DNA of 64,000 nt, taken from assembly GCA_949291945.1 (NCBI GenBank), contig CASEXH010000019.1, forward strand, positions 1 through 64,000, in the 5' to 3' direction. This DNA is from an uncultured Bacillota bacterium (GTDB taxonomy: Bacteria > Bacillota > Clostridia > Lachnospirales > Lachnospiraceae). Made by a program: the position numbers and the translations under genes. Below, piece by piece: positions 54,842 to 61,657 of the stretch (its first letter is position 1; the number at the start of each line of letters is the position of its first letter). The notes below the pieces were generated by a model. That model made no database searches. It was not told the DNA's origin and was given only the letters and a program-made list of their open reading frames with translations.

Positions 54842-55114
54842 TTATAGCTCCTTTTCCATAATGAGAAGATAACGATCAAAATCACTTTCCCCATCTGATC
54901 GGTTAATAGCAGTTACCTCCTCTGATAGATTAATAACATCGATATATCTCCAGCCGTTAGCTATCATATATTCTACAGTGAATACTAGATCAGCGGCCGT
55001 TTTTAAGCGAATCGTTTTTTGTTCTGTTCTGCGGTTCAAGCATTGTGCAAGTATACTTATATCCGATGCTAATTGTTGACCTCTAATTGTATCCCAAAAA
55101 CTGTTATTGTACAT
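54842..55114 (-). CDS. Small element protein (90 residues)
   Basis: 90 residues, soluble, no recognisable motif. A GGAGG site precedes the ATG and a partial copy of the promoter motif lies 15 nt upstream. It is the first gene of a two-gene unit with the Cys-containing protein. Confidence 0.6.
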   Translation of the reverse strand: MYNNSFWDTIRGQQLASDISILAQCLNRRTEQKTIRLKTAADLVFTVEYMIANGWRYIDVINLSEEVTAINRSDGESDFDRYLLIMEKEL

Positions 55115-55129
55115 TTAGACCTCCATGTT

Positions 55130-55146
55130 TGAATGTAATAAATGTG
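55130..55146 (-). promoter_or_regulatory. Element promoter motif, copy 8 (degenerate)
   Basis: CACATT-N5-CATTCA, 15 nt before the 54842-55114 gene. A weak match. Confidence 0.3.
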
Positions 55147-55212
55147 ATTTTAAATTCTTGTATGACTTGTACTCCTGCGACTGCAGAGAGATAATAAATA
55201 TCAGTTAGCTGT

Positions 55213-55422
55213 TTATTCGCCAAATGATAGAGCTAATTCTTCAGCTTCTTCCTGCTGGTATTCCTGGATTATTTCATTGGCCTTCTGCATAGTAATTGGG
55301 CCGAACATGGAAACGTATTTGTCAAATGTTTTCCTATCCCAACATTCTACAACTGCATCGCCGCCTATGTAATAGTGTTTTTGTGAAAATGCGATAAAGT
55401 CTTCGTATGATAATTCCTTCAT
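55213..55422 (-). CDS. Small acidic element protein (69 residues)
   Basis: 69 residues, acidic C terminus (EYQQEEAEEL). It overlaps the upstream 55-residue ORF by ATGA and has an AAGGAAAGG-like site, so it is probably the last gene of a three-gene unit starting at 55764. Unknown function. Confidence 0.5.
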   Translation of the reverse strand: MKELSYEDFIAFSQKHYYIGGDAVVECWDRKTFDKYVSMFGPITMQKANEIIQEYQQEEAEELALSFGE

Positions 55423-55586
55423 TCTGGTATCCTTTCCTTAATCTTTAATAACTCTTCACCGCAATATGATAGAAACGTTCTAAGTCGAACTTTTTTAGGT
55501 GACTCTGAATAATCTGTATACAATAGTTTACGATCGGGTTGAAGCTTACGTGTACCATCATAAAACGATCCTTTTGATTTCTTCAT
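55419..55586 (-). CDS. Small basic element protein (55 residues)
   Basis: A 55-residue basic protein (KKSKGSFYDGTRKLQPDRK) that fills what otherwise looks like an empty gap. Its stop overlaps the next start (ATGA). The ribosome site is weak, and a 21-codon ORF overlaps its start in another frame. Moderately convincing. Confidence 0.4.
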   Translation of the reverse strand: MKKSKGSFYDGTRKLQPDRKLLYTDYSESPKKVRLRTFLSYCGEELLKIKERIPE

Positions 55587-55632
55587 CTGTCAACCCAATT
55601 CCGTCAAGGAGTGATGAAAGCATATTATACTG

Positions 55633-55764
55633 CTAATCTTCATCTAGGTCCTGCAGCTCTACATAATAAAGAATATTATCGATTACTCGCTGCGCTTCGC
55701 CACTCAAGCTAAAGTTTGTCGTAAGATACTCCATTGCTTCTTTTCGATTCATTGTCTCACTCAT
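55633..55764 (-). CDS. Small element protein (43 residues)
   Basis: 43 residues, acidic, helical (NRKEAMEYLTTNF). It has an AAGGAGG site and an exact copy of the element promoter spacing upstream. Its promoter and ribosome site are better evidence than its length. Confidence 0.55.
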   Translation of the reverse strand: MSETMNRKEAMEYLTTNFSLSGEAQRVIDNILYYVELQDLDED

Positions 55765-55783
55765 ATTAAATCCTCCTTTTTTC

Positions 55784-55801
55784 TGATTCAAAGATAAAAT
55801 G
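55784..55801 (-). promoter_or_regulatory. Element promoter motif, copy 9
   Basis: CATTTT-N6-GAATCA, 19 nt before the 43-residue gene. Confidence 0.55.
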
Positions 55802-55843
55802 AAAGATATAAGAATTATTTTTTATGACGGAATGTAAAAGAAA

Positions 55844-55863
55844 AAGGCCCATCACTGGACCTT
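55844..55863 (-). terminator. Terminator of the YodL-domain gene
   Basis: AAGGCCC pairs with GGACCTT (one G-U on the RNA) and is followed by a T-run on the - strand. Confidence 0.65.
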
Positions 55864-55880
55864 ATTTCCGCATACAAGTG

Positions 55881-56828
55881 TTACTCTTCTTCCAGATAGG
55901 GAGGCATACCGAAAAACAGCATATCCTCATCATTAAAACCCATTGCCTGAAGATTTTGCCATCCCAATCCATCTGGTTCTTCCGCTTCATAGTTAACCAC
56001 GCCACGGATTAAATTTTCCAGATCTTCACGGGTATAAGGACAAATTCCGCCTGAACCTGACCCAGGGACTAAGGCCCGAGCTATTTCGTCGAGCGAATCA
56101 GGTAAGCGATGCCAGTTAATATTTGTTCTGTCCCGTTCTGCTGTGCCATAAAGCAAAATTGTTTTATCTGCAGATCGATCAGATGTCAGGTAATATGTGT
56201 TTCCACTTATTGAGATGGGAACAACCAGCTTAGGCATGTGCGTAGCTTCCAAAATACATACCTTTTCGCCAGTATAATCTTCCAGATCAGCTGCTAGAGA
56301 AATCACTGCTGTATCAATCCACGATATATTTGGATTGAACTTTCTTGCCATTTCAAATATTTTTTCATACTTGTTAAGTACGAGCCGCTGTGGAGTTAAA
56401 TTTCCAGCGTTACCGGATATATTTTCCGTTTCTGTCAGAAAATCTTTTAACTCCAAAAATCCAATAAAATCGACGAAGTTATATGTTATCTTTCTGCCTA
56501 TTTTAATTGCGATAACATCGCTTACGGACATACTGTAGCCGACAAAATCATGAGGGTGATGGATATTGAATTTTTCGTATATTTTATCCAATACCTTTGT
56601 ATCATTTTCCTTTGAGGGTAACGGCGCAATGTAGATAGCTTCATAATTTTTCCCAAGCTTGTTTTTGCTTTCATCTTTAATGCGCTTATAAGACAAGAAT
56701 CGTATTTTATCACCTTCAGCGCTATTTTGTGGACGAAAGATTGCATACATGTCTTCTGAACTTTCGTGAAAAGCTTTGAGCCTATTTTTTGATGTCCCTG
56801 TTAGATTCAGTTCTGTGTAATCACTCAT
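55881..56828 (-). CDS. YodL-domain element protein
   Basis: 315 residues. The N-terminal about 130 residues match the YodL-type domain found in clostridial conjugative and other mobile elements: FRPQNS, IYIAPLPS, then KFNIHHPHDFVGYSMSVSDV and a VDFIGF strand. The C-terminal half (about 170-290) is unrecognised and ends acidic. YodL domains have no assigned biochemical function. It is monocistronic with its own motif and terminator. It is the best marker that this region is a mobile element. Confidence 0.75.
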   Translation of the reverse strand: MSDYTELNLTGTSKNRLKAFHESSEDMYAIFRPQNSAEGDKIRFLSYKRIKDESKNKLGKNYEAIYIAPLPSKENDTKVLDKIYEKFNIHHPHDFVGYSMSVSDVIAIKIGRKITYNFVDFIGFLELKDFLTETENISGNAGNLTPQRLVLNKYEKIFEMARKFNPNISWIDTAVISLAADLEDYTGEKVCILEATHMPKLVVPISISGNTYYLTSDRSADKTILLYGTAERDRTNINWHRLPDSLDEIARALVPGSGSGGICPYTREDLENLIRGVVNYEAEEPDGLGWQNLQAMGFNDEDMLFFGMPPYLEEE

Positions 56829-56847
56829 TTTAATATCCTCCTTTTTT

Positions 56848-56866
56848 TGAATTCCTCTTAAATATG
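56848..56866 (-). promoter_or_regulatory. Element promoter motif, copy 10
   Basis: CATATT-N6-GAATTCA (one extra T), 19 nt before the YodL-domain gene. Confidence 0.55.
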
Positions 56867-56885
56867 AGGAAATGAAGTAAACAAA

Positions 56886-56909
56886 AAAGGCCCCAGTTTT
56901 GGGACCTTT
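56886..56909 (-). terminator. Terminator of the FtsK-gamma-like gene
   Basis: AAAGGCCCCA pairs with TGGGACCTTT (10 bp, one G-U) with a 4-nt loop and a T-run on the - strand, 6 bp past the stop. Confidence 0.8.
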
Positions 56910-56915
56910 ATCGTT

Positions 56916-57179
56916 TTACGAATCATTTTTATTACTTTTTTTCTTGTGGACTTGGCAGTTTTCTCTTAATACGCCCTTCCTGATCAGCTCGTGAACAATA
57001 TTTTCCGCCCTTATTGCAGAAATCCGAAACACGCGCATTGCGGTTCCAATGTGTAGTGAGCCATTTTTCTTGGCATATTGCTCTGCTGGTAGAATTAGGC
57101 TATCAAAAGAGGAATTGAGTTCCTTCCGCTCTAAGAGATCTTCAAAAGATAACTGGCCATTGATTTTATTTTTTCTCAT
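56916..57179 (-). CDS. Orphan FtsK-gamma-like winged-helix protein
   Basis: 87 residues. The central part resembles the DNA-reading gamma domain of FtsK/SpoIIIE: a helix ending KKNGSLHIGTAMRVFRIS, then AIRAENIVHELIRKGVL, matching the S-x-L-x4-RI-x3-RA-x2-(I/L) pattern and the final GVL turn. The motor domain is absent, so it may be a small DNA-binding regulator. The upstream motif copy is very degenerate and the ribosome site is GGGGAAAAG. Confidence 0.6.
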   Translation of the reverse strand: MRKNKINGQLSFEDLLERKELNSSFDSLILPAEQYAKKNGSLHIGTAMRVFRISAIRAENIVHELIRKGVLRENCQVHKKKSNKNDS

Positions 57180-57301
57180 TTACTTCTTTTCCCCTTTTAT
57201 CCATAATAAATGAAATGTGAAGTGTAACGATAAATCATAGTGAATAACATGATATGCGGAATGCGAGCAAGCAATAATGGCGTGGTGCCGGTAAAATATT
57301 A

Positions 57302-57457
57302 TTAAATCCATTGACTGTAATAATCGAATTCAGCGGATAAAGCCTCTAACGCATCGCACAAATCTACTAAAGCAGTTCTTACGCTGCTATCAGTGGGCAA
57401 CTGTGATAATTCTACGCATAAAATTTTCAAATCTCTTTTCGTTTTGCCTTTTTTCAT
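57302..57457 (-). CDS. Small element protein (51 residues)
   Basis: 51 residues (MKKGKTKRDLKILCVELSQL start), with a GGAGCT site; helical with an acidic C terminus. It begins inside the overlapping 40-residue ORF in another frame. It looks more protein-like than that ORF. Confidence 0.45.
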   Translation of the reverse strand: MKKGKTKRDLKILCVELSQLPTDSSVRTALVDLCDALEALSAEFDYYSQWI

Positions 57458-57512
57458 AAGCTCCATCGGACAAAACGTTGATTATTCTTTCATAAAGTTC
57501 ATTATTATTCAT
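57390..57512 (-). CDS. Small element ORF (40 residues)
   Basis: 40 residues (MNNNELYERIINVLSDGAYE start), 11 nt after the stop of the 247-residue gene and overlapping the 51-residue ORF. An AAAGGG site precedes the ATG. It could be a real small gene or a leader for the next ORF. Confidence 0.35.
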   Translation of the reverse strand: MNNNELYERIINVLSDGAYEKRQNEKRFENFMRRIITVAH

Positions 57513-57523
57513 TTTCATTCCCT

Positions 57524-58267
57524 TTACCATACATGTAATTTTTCAGTGGCTTTTTCTACAAGATCCGCCTTACTGTATTTGGAATTCCTCATGATGTCAA
57601 TTATCTTATTTTCGATTTTCTTTTGGTATTCAAAATATCCTTCAGATGTCATTGCGTCATTGAACTTATATGCTGCATCATCAACGCAGTCATATGGATA
57701 GCTATTTCTGCCGTAAGCATAGCCAGTATCGACGCCTCCGACATATAGTTGCAGACAAAGATGTGCGTCGTCAATTTCAATAATAGGACCATCTTGCTGT
57801 TTAGAATATACAGACAAGTCAATTAATAGATTTCCAATGCGGACACATCCTATGTAGTCCCCGGAATAAAGCAGGCTGTTTTCCATTTTGGATTTGTAAT
57901 CTGCATAATCCATATCTGTAAATGCACGCCAGTCGAAAATTATAGGGAAAAGAGTTACTTTAGTTTTATTCGTTTCCTTGACGAATAGCGTTCTTCGTCT
58001 CATTTCATTGTTAATGCATTTGTGTTTTTTCCCGATCTCTAACATGCTATACTTGTCGTTTCCTACTTGATTTTGACTGCATTTGATCTTATCCGGGTAT
58101 TGAATGCATTTAATTTTGTGTTCAATGCTACTCATTATCCGAAGAAGATCTTTATCGTCGTCTTTGGCCTCAAGCTGCTCGCATACTTTTCTTTCCCTTC
58201 CTAATGCAGAGAGAAGGATGCGGTACTCATCGTCTGTGAAAAAAGATTTTTGTTGATTCTGATTCAT
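57524..58267 (-). CDS. Element protein of unknown function (247 residues)
   Basis: 247 residues, soluble; N-terminal helical half with a CEQLEAKDDDKDL segment and a C-terminal mixed region. No known domain recognised. A strong AAAAGGAGG site and an exact promoter motif precede it. No clear terminator follows; two small ORFs appear to be read with it. Confidence 0.65.
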   Translation of the reverse strand: MNQNQQKSFFTDDEYRILLSALGRERKVCEQLEAKDDDKDLLRIMSSIEHKIKCIQYPDKIKCSQNQVGNDKYSMLEIGKKHKCINNEMRRRTLFVKETNKTKVTLFPIIFDWRAFTDMDYADYKSKMENSLLYSGDYIGCVRIGNLLIDLSVYSKQQDGPIIEIDDAHLCLQLYVGGVDTGYAYGRNSYPYDCVDDAAYKFNDAMTSEGYFEYQKKIENKIIDIMRNSKYSKADLVEKATEKLHVW

Positions 58268-58287
58268 ATTTAATTCCTCCTTTTATT

Positions 58288-58305
58288 TGATTCAATAGGA
58301 ATATG
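58288..58305 (-). promoter_or_regulatory. Element promoter motif, copy 11
   Basis: CATATT-N6-GAATCA, an exact match, 20 nt before the 247-residue gene; TTGATT lies 18 bp upstream. Confidence 0.65.
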
Positions 58306-58353
58306 ATGTATAAAGAGTTTAATAATCAAAAAACAACATTAATTATGTGTATG

Positions 58354-58412
58354 TTTATATGTAGATGCATACATATATTCATATGTGGGTTTATACACAG
58401 ATGCATACGTAT
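58354..58412. repeat. Two 23-bp direct repeats with internal inverted symmetry
   Basis: Units at 58354-58376 and 58390-58412 share 19 of 23 bases, TTTATA-x3-AGATGCATAC-x-TAT, and all four differences are transitions. Unit 1 contains ATATGTA/TACATAT; unit 2 ends in the palindrome GCATACGTATGC. The whole stretch is largely alternating purine-pyrimidine. It begins immediately after the stop of the gene at 58414. Confidence 0.65.
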
Positions 58413-58413
58413 G

Positions 58414-58893
58414 CTATCTTGCCTGTTCAAACAGTTCTTTCCATTCACGCTGCCGCTGCTCTATTTCTTTCTGGTAGTCTGAAATCTGAGATTTTGAGTC
58501 CCCTTTATGCATCGTGAATTTTAAACCGCAGATTACGGAGCCTTGTGTAATCAGATTAGACTTTTTACGAGTAATAAATCCATATGGTTCTATTCTTACG
58601 ATATCTCCCTCAAATAAAGTGATGACATTACCAACATCTATATCAATAACTATGAACCCCTTTTTATTATCAAGCTGTTCTGAAATATACACGAAATGAT
58701 CGTTTCGTAACCGATTCTTCTTACCCGGAGTATAAGCTGTGTTACCTTTTTTATACTTCTTAGGCTGTTTTTTGCTGCTGGATGTGTAACCGTCCATAAT
58801 TGTAACAAACATCCGGTGTTTACTGCTTTTATTAACCATTCTCTCGAGTACTTCTTTGTAATTGCTTTTTGATAATACATAAGTTTTTGACAT
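58414..58893 (-). CDS. Basic element protein (159 residues)
   Basis: 159 residues, strongly basic in the first half (SSSKKQPKKYKKG, KKNRLRND), with a beta-rich middle (VIDIDVGNVITLFEGD) and a charged C-terminal helix (QKEIEQRQREWKEL). Nucleic-acid binding is possible but not shown. AAGGAGG precedes the ATG and a divergent motif copy lies 21 nt upstream. Confidence 0.6.
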   Translation of the reverse strand: MSKTYVLSKSNYKEVLERMVNKSSKHRMFVTIMDGYTSSSKKQPKKYKKGNTAYTPGKKNRLRNDHFVYISEQLDNKKGFIVIDIDVGNVITLFEGDIVRIEPYGFITRKKSNLITQGSVICGLKFTMHKGDSKSQISDYQKEIEQRQREWKELFEQAR

Positions 58894-58914
58894 GTCTTCC
58901 GCCTCCTTAATGTA

Positions 58915-58932
58915 GAATTTAATACTAATATG
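58915..58932 (-). promoter_or_regulatory. Element promoter motif, copy 12
   Basis: CATATT-N6-AAATTC, 21 nt before the 159-residue gene; the second box is degenerate. Confidence 0.4.
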
Positions 58933-58952
58933 GATTTGTACTTGCTACGAAA

Positions 58953-58979
58953 AAACAGGGGCCGTAAAGGTCCCTGTTT
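58953..58979 (-). terminator. Terminator of the 220-residue protein gene
   Basis: AAACAGGG pairs with CCCTGTTT, T-run on the - strand, 9 bp after the stop. Confidence 0.75.
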
Positions 58980-58988
58980 GATGTGATA

Positions 58989-59651
58989 TTATGCACGACG
59001 TATGGTACCCGGATCAACCGAGTAAAGTTTCATTTCTGACAGCTCGGCGCCGGAGTAACTGTCTTTTTTAATTCTCTTGATAAAGCTATCTCGCGGCAGC
59101 AGGTAAGCGCCTGAAGCATCGAATAACAGGTATCCAGTTATTTCACTGCCGTTTTTGTTGGTACCAGTATATATAGGAGCATATATCTCCCGTCTGTATA
59201 CCTGGGTCAAAGCAAGGGATACATCATACCTCTTTTCGCCTTTATCATCAATGCTGAAGTTGGCTGACATATTAAGACGGAAGATTGAGATATACGGAGA
59301 TCCATATATCTCTGGGCTGGAAAGCTTGATAGAAATATATTCCGGCCCGTCAACGCCATTTTCCCGGAAGCCAAAGAATGTGGTTATTTCAAAGTCGTTC
59401 TGAGAATCCATCCTCTTTTCTGCTTCTTTTAATAAGCCTTCCCAAGAAATAAACAGATCCGATGCATAGTTTGCAGTCACGGTACCTGCTTCCTGGATCA
59501 GCTTTGTTAATACACCGGAATAGTTGATAAAATGATCCAGCGGGTTCCTTTTATCCGGCGTGTATTCGCCGCTATTTGAGACTGCGCTTGTAATTCCTAA
59601 TGATTTAGGAAATTTTACTTTTAATTCTTCGATTGTCGCCGTGTTATTCAT
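58989..59651 (-). CDS. Element protein of unknown function (220 residues)
   Basis: 220 residues, soluble, alternating strands and short helices (EYISIKLSSPEIYGSPYISI). No known family recognised. It is a complete cassette: motif upstream, GAGGAGG, gene, terminator 9 bp past the stop. Confidence 0.65.
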   Translation of the reverse strand: MNNTATIEELKVKFPKSLGITSAVSNSGEYTPDKRNPLDHFINYSGVLTKLIQEAGTVTANYASDLFISWEGLLKEAEKRMDSQNDFEITTFFGFRENGVDGPEYISIKLSSPEIYGSPYISIFRLNMSANFSIDDKGEKRYDVSLALTQVYRREIYAPIYTGTNKNGSEITGYLLFDASGAYLLPRDSFIKRIKKDSYSGAELSEMKLYSVDPGTIRRA

Positions 59652-59670
59652 ATCAGATACCTCCTCTTTT

Positions 59671-59688
59671 TGATTTGCTTTTAATATG
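59671..59688 (-). promoter_or_regulatory. Element promoter motif, copy 13
   Basis: CATATT-N6-AAATCA, 19 nt before the 220-residue gene, with TCATTT exactly 17 bp upstream. Confidence 0.6.
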
Positions 59689-59715
59689 CATTTATCTTAT
59701 TGAATAAATGAAATG

Positions 59716-59834
59716 ACAAAACGCCCGGATAAAATCCGAGCGTTAAGCCAAGAATCAAAAAAGTGAGGGGGTGCTGGCCGGTATCACCAGCGTGGGATAT
59801 TCTAATGTCGTATCCCTTACGACATTAGAAGTAT
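59716..59834 (-). ncRNA. Element small-RNA family, copy B
   Basis: The best-structured copy. The TGCGAAAA box (59857-59864) is 45 nt from the start of the core, as in copies A and C. A TATACT preceded by TG resembles an extended -10. The core hairpin at 59800-59830 has 13 perfect base pairs around AGGGA. A TATCCC just downstream is complementary to the loop. A GCTGG/CCAGC stem with GATA in its loop follows (59773-59791), then a terminator (59720-59744). The unit is followed at once by the promoter of the 220-residue gene. There is no usable ORF. Confidence 0.6.
59720..59744 (-). terminator. Terminator of small-RNA copy B
   Basis: AACGCCCGGAT pairs with ATCCGAGCGTT (one mismatch) and the - strand continues GTTTTGTC. 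Confidence 0.75.
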
Positions 59835-59887
59835 ATCACGTCCTTAATGTCCTGATTTTTCGCAAAGAACTAAATGATTTCCCTAGA

Positions 59888-60024
59888 TATGAAAAAGCGC
59901 CTGGCGGAGCCATACCAAGCGCTTTTCCAAAGTTAGTAACATGTAAACCGAACTAAAGAAAGGTTGCTTATCGAAAGCTAACGGTCCATAGTAGAAATCC
60001 GTTTCCCTTTCGACAATATAAATA
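59888..60024 (-). ncRNA. Element small-RNA family, copy C
   Basis: It shares the core (- strand TGTCGAAAGGGAAACG) and the TGCGAAAA box (60048-60055) at the same 45-nt distance, and sits head to tail with copy B. The first stem is largely lost here although the core sequence is kept. A second hairpin (GTT-GCTT/AAGC-AAC, apex CGATA) is present, and a strong terminator ends the unit. Conservation of sequence without pairing means that a protein-binding DNA element is an alternative to an RNA. Confidence 0.45.
59893..59926 (-). terminator. Terminator of small-RNA copy C
   Basis: AAAAGCGC-C-TGG pairs with CCA-A-GCGCTTTT, followed by TTTTTC on the - strand. Confidence 0.8.
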
Positions 60025-60112
60025 TATCATATCAAAAAAGCGTGTTATTTTCGCAAAAACTTTAATGCAGTATAATAGGACGCCTAGTGACGCCCTATTT
60101 TCAGTGTAGATA

Positions 60113-60289
60113 TCATTTGTTTTTTGATGGAGCCTTACTGTTATACAATGAGATCAGTTCCTTTTCGCTAATAGTTACTTGAGACCCGATATTTTTTCCA
60201 TCTTTTGAGATTCGCTTGAGAATCAAATTATTGTTTCTCATATCAGCAGCCAGATATCCGCCGTCTTTCATTCCGATTATGGATGACAT
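60113..60289 (-). CDS. Small element protein (58 residues)
   Basis: 58 residues from the ATG after GAGGAGG; the open frame extends 17 codons further upstream through the promoter motif. Contains MKDGGYLAADMRNNN and a basic C terminus. Unknown function. Confidence 0.55.
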   Translation of the reverse strand: MSSIIGMKDGGYLAADMRNNNLILKRISKDGKNIGSQVTISEKELISLYNSKAPSKNK

Positions 60290-60308
60290 TGTTTTTACCT
60301 CCTCTTTT

Positions 60309-60326
60309 ATCTTTAATCCTAATATG
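60309..60326 (-). promoter_or_regulatory. Element promoter motif, copy 14
   Basis: CATATT-N6-AAAGAT, with CCATTT exactly 17 bp upstream, 19 nt before the 58-residue gene. Confidence 0.45.
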
Positions 60327-60347
60327 CCAAAAAAAGACAAAAGAAAT

Positions 60348-60366
60348 GGACTGCTTAAAGCAGCCC
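60348..60366 (-). terminator. Terminator of the membrane-protein gene at 60389
   Basis: GGACTGCT pairs with AGCAGCCC (one G-U on RNA), T-rich - strand tail. Confidence 0.7.
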
Positions 60367-60388
60367 AAATTCTTTTATGATCAATTTT

Positions 60389-60787
60389 TTATTGATTTGA
60401 ATTATCTTTCCTGCTTTTCTTATCCGAATAGGAAAGAATATTGATCATGAAGATCAATACCGCATATGTTATGGTTCCATGAACTGCAAATCCGTCCAAG
60501 ACCTGTCCGCTAATATACAGCGCAATAGCCGGCAGGCAGATGGCAATAAGAATCAGCCCAAAAGTAAACAGATAAATAAGCCACATATGTCCTATCCTAG
60601 CACCGATAGCGTATCCCCCTGCGGTAATAGCAATCATCATAAGGGCTACAATTGTTTGCGCGATGTAGCAGATAACAGTAGCCATCAGGGTTGTTTTCCA
60701 CCCGTTAGTTACGATAGCATCCGGTGCAATCTGGTTTCCCAAGTAAAGAATAAAAAAAAGGACGATAAAGTTGATAATTCTTTTCAT
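60389..60787 (-). CDS. Element membrane protein (132 residues)
   Basis: 132 residues with four predicted membrane helices (about 5-22, 33-58, 65-92, 103-121) and a short basic C-terminal tail (SDKKSRKDN). It follows the 237-residue gene by 21 bp and has GAGGAGG but no promoter motif of its own, so the two form one unit. Possible holin-like or envelope function; not decidable. Confidence 0.65.
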   Translation of the reverse strand: MKRIINFIVLFFILYLGNQIAPDAIVTNGWKTTLMATVICYIAQTIVALMMIAITAGGYAIGARIGHMWLIYLFTFGLILIAICLPAIALYISGQVLDGFAVHGTITYAVLIFMINILSYSDKKSRKDNSNQ

Positions 60788-60808
60788 ATTTCATTTCCTC
60801 CTCGTATG

Positions 60809-61522
60809 TCATTTTATAGCGTAAATCTCTACTGGGTCCCCATCAGGATCAGATGAACTGTAAATCATGAGGTCAATGCTATCTTTTACTGGATTATAAC
60901 TCATGACAGCTCCGGGCTCTCCGCCTGTCTTGTTTTCATAAACAACAGAAATACCTGGATATTTATTATCCTTAAGCTCGTACGCCTTGATAGTACCTGC
61001 TTTTGTATCGATTGCAATTTCTGCTGGCTTTATACCATTGTCATTATACGCGATGAAGCCTAATGGTTCACTGCCTGTCTCACGGTACGCAAGTGTCTTC
61101 AGCCGCTCATAGACGCCTTCCTGGTTATCCGTATCCAGAAATTCGATAATGTCTTCCAGTGATATCCCATTGTTTGCATACCAATTCATACAATAACGCT
61201 GATATCCCGACACATTATCCAGAATCCGGAACATCATCATCTGGCCACAGATATAGTATCCGAGGTCTATCGAGATGAATTCTTCCATTTCTTCCGGATC
61301 TTCATTACCTGGATCGAGCTTCTCAGCACACATAATTCGCTTGAGGTCTTCCTCATCACCGTCGGCATCAATAATGCGGTGAAGCGTATCTTCTAATGCT
61401 GAAGAGATATCGTCGCACCCATATGGCACAATACAGTGATACTTATTGTATGTATCGCAGGTTACCGCATATTCAGCGATAGTTTCTTCGTTGAAATTAA
61501 CTAATGTTTCGAGATTGATCAT
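60809..61522 (-). CDS. Acidic element protein of unknown function (237 residues)
   Basis: 237 residues, very acidic in the first half (DADGDEEDLKR, DPGNEDPEEMEEF), no known family recognised. Own promoter motif and GAGGAGG; co-transcribed with the four-helix membrane protein downstream. The net negative charge is reminiscent of DNA-mimic proteins, but that is only a compositional remark. Confidence 0.6.
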   Translation of the reverse strand: MINLETLVNFNEETIAEYAVTCDTYNKYHCIVPYGCDDISSALEDTLHRIIDADGDEEDLKRIMCAEKLDPGNEDPEEMEEFISIDLGYYICGQMMMFRILDNVSGYQRYCMNWYANNGISLEDIIEFLDTDNQEGVYERLKTLAYRETGSEPLGFIAYNDNGIKPAEIAIDTKAGTIKAYELKDNKYPGISVVYENKTGGEPGAVMSYNPVKDSIDLMIYSSSDPDGDPVEIYAIK

Positions 61523-61542
61523 ATTTGTTACCTCCTCTTTTA

Positions 61543-61560
61543 TGATTCAGTTTAAAAATG
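61543..61560 (-). promoter_or_regulatory. Element promoter motif, copy 15
   Basis: CATTTT-N6-GAATCA with TCATTT exactly 17 bp upstream, 20 nt before the 237-residue gene. Confidence 0.6.
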
Positions 61561-61621
61561 GATAAATTTTATAAAATAAATGAATACACATTTTAGAGCA
61601 TCAATAATAAATGATAAATAA

Positions 61622-61647
61622 AAATGCCCGGTTATTCCCGGACATTT
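61622..61647 (-). terminator. Terminator of the 57-residue protein gene
   Basis: AAATGCCCGG pairs with CCGGACATTT (10 bp, one G-U), T-run on the - strand. Confidence 0.8.
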
Positions 61648-61657
61648 CTATTTCAGA

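Noticed and set aside
55213-55475. An eighteenth promoter motif (CATATT near 55.47 kb) for the gene at 55213
   Set aside because: It lies inside the coding 55-residue ORF and lacks the GAATCA box; the gene is better explained by an ATGA overlap.
57390-57457. Programmed frameshift joining the 40- and 51-residue ORFs at an A-rich run
   Set aside because: The A6G run is not in the frame a -1 slippage would need; the second ORF is in the +1 frame and has its own start and ribosome site.
59775-60060. CRISPR-like or tracrRNA-like repeats in the 59.8-60.1 kb gap
   Set aside because: Only two copies are tandem, spacing is irregular, each unit has its own terminator and no cas gene is visible.
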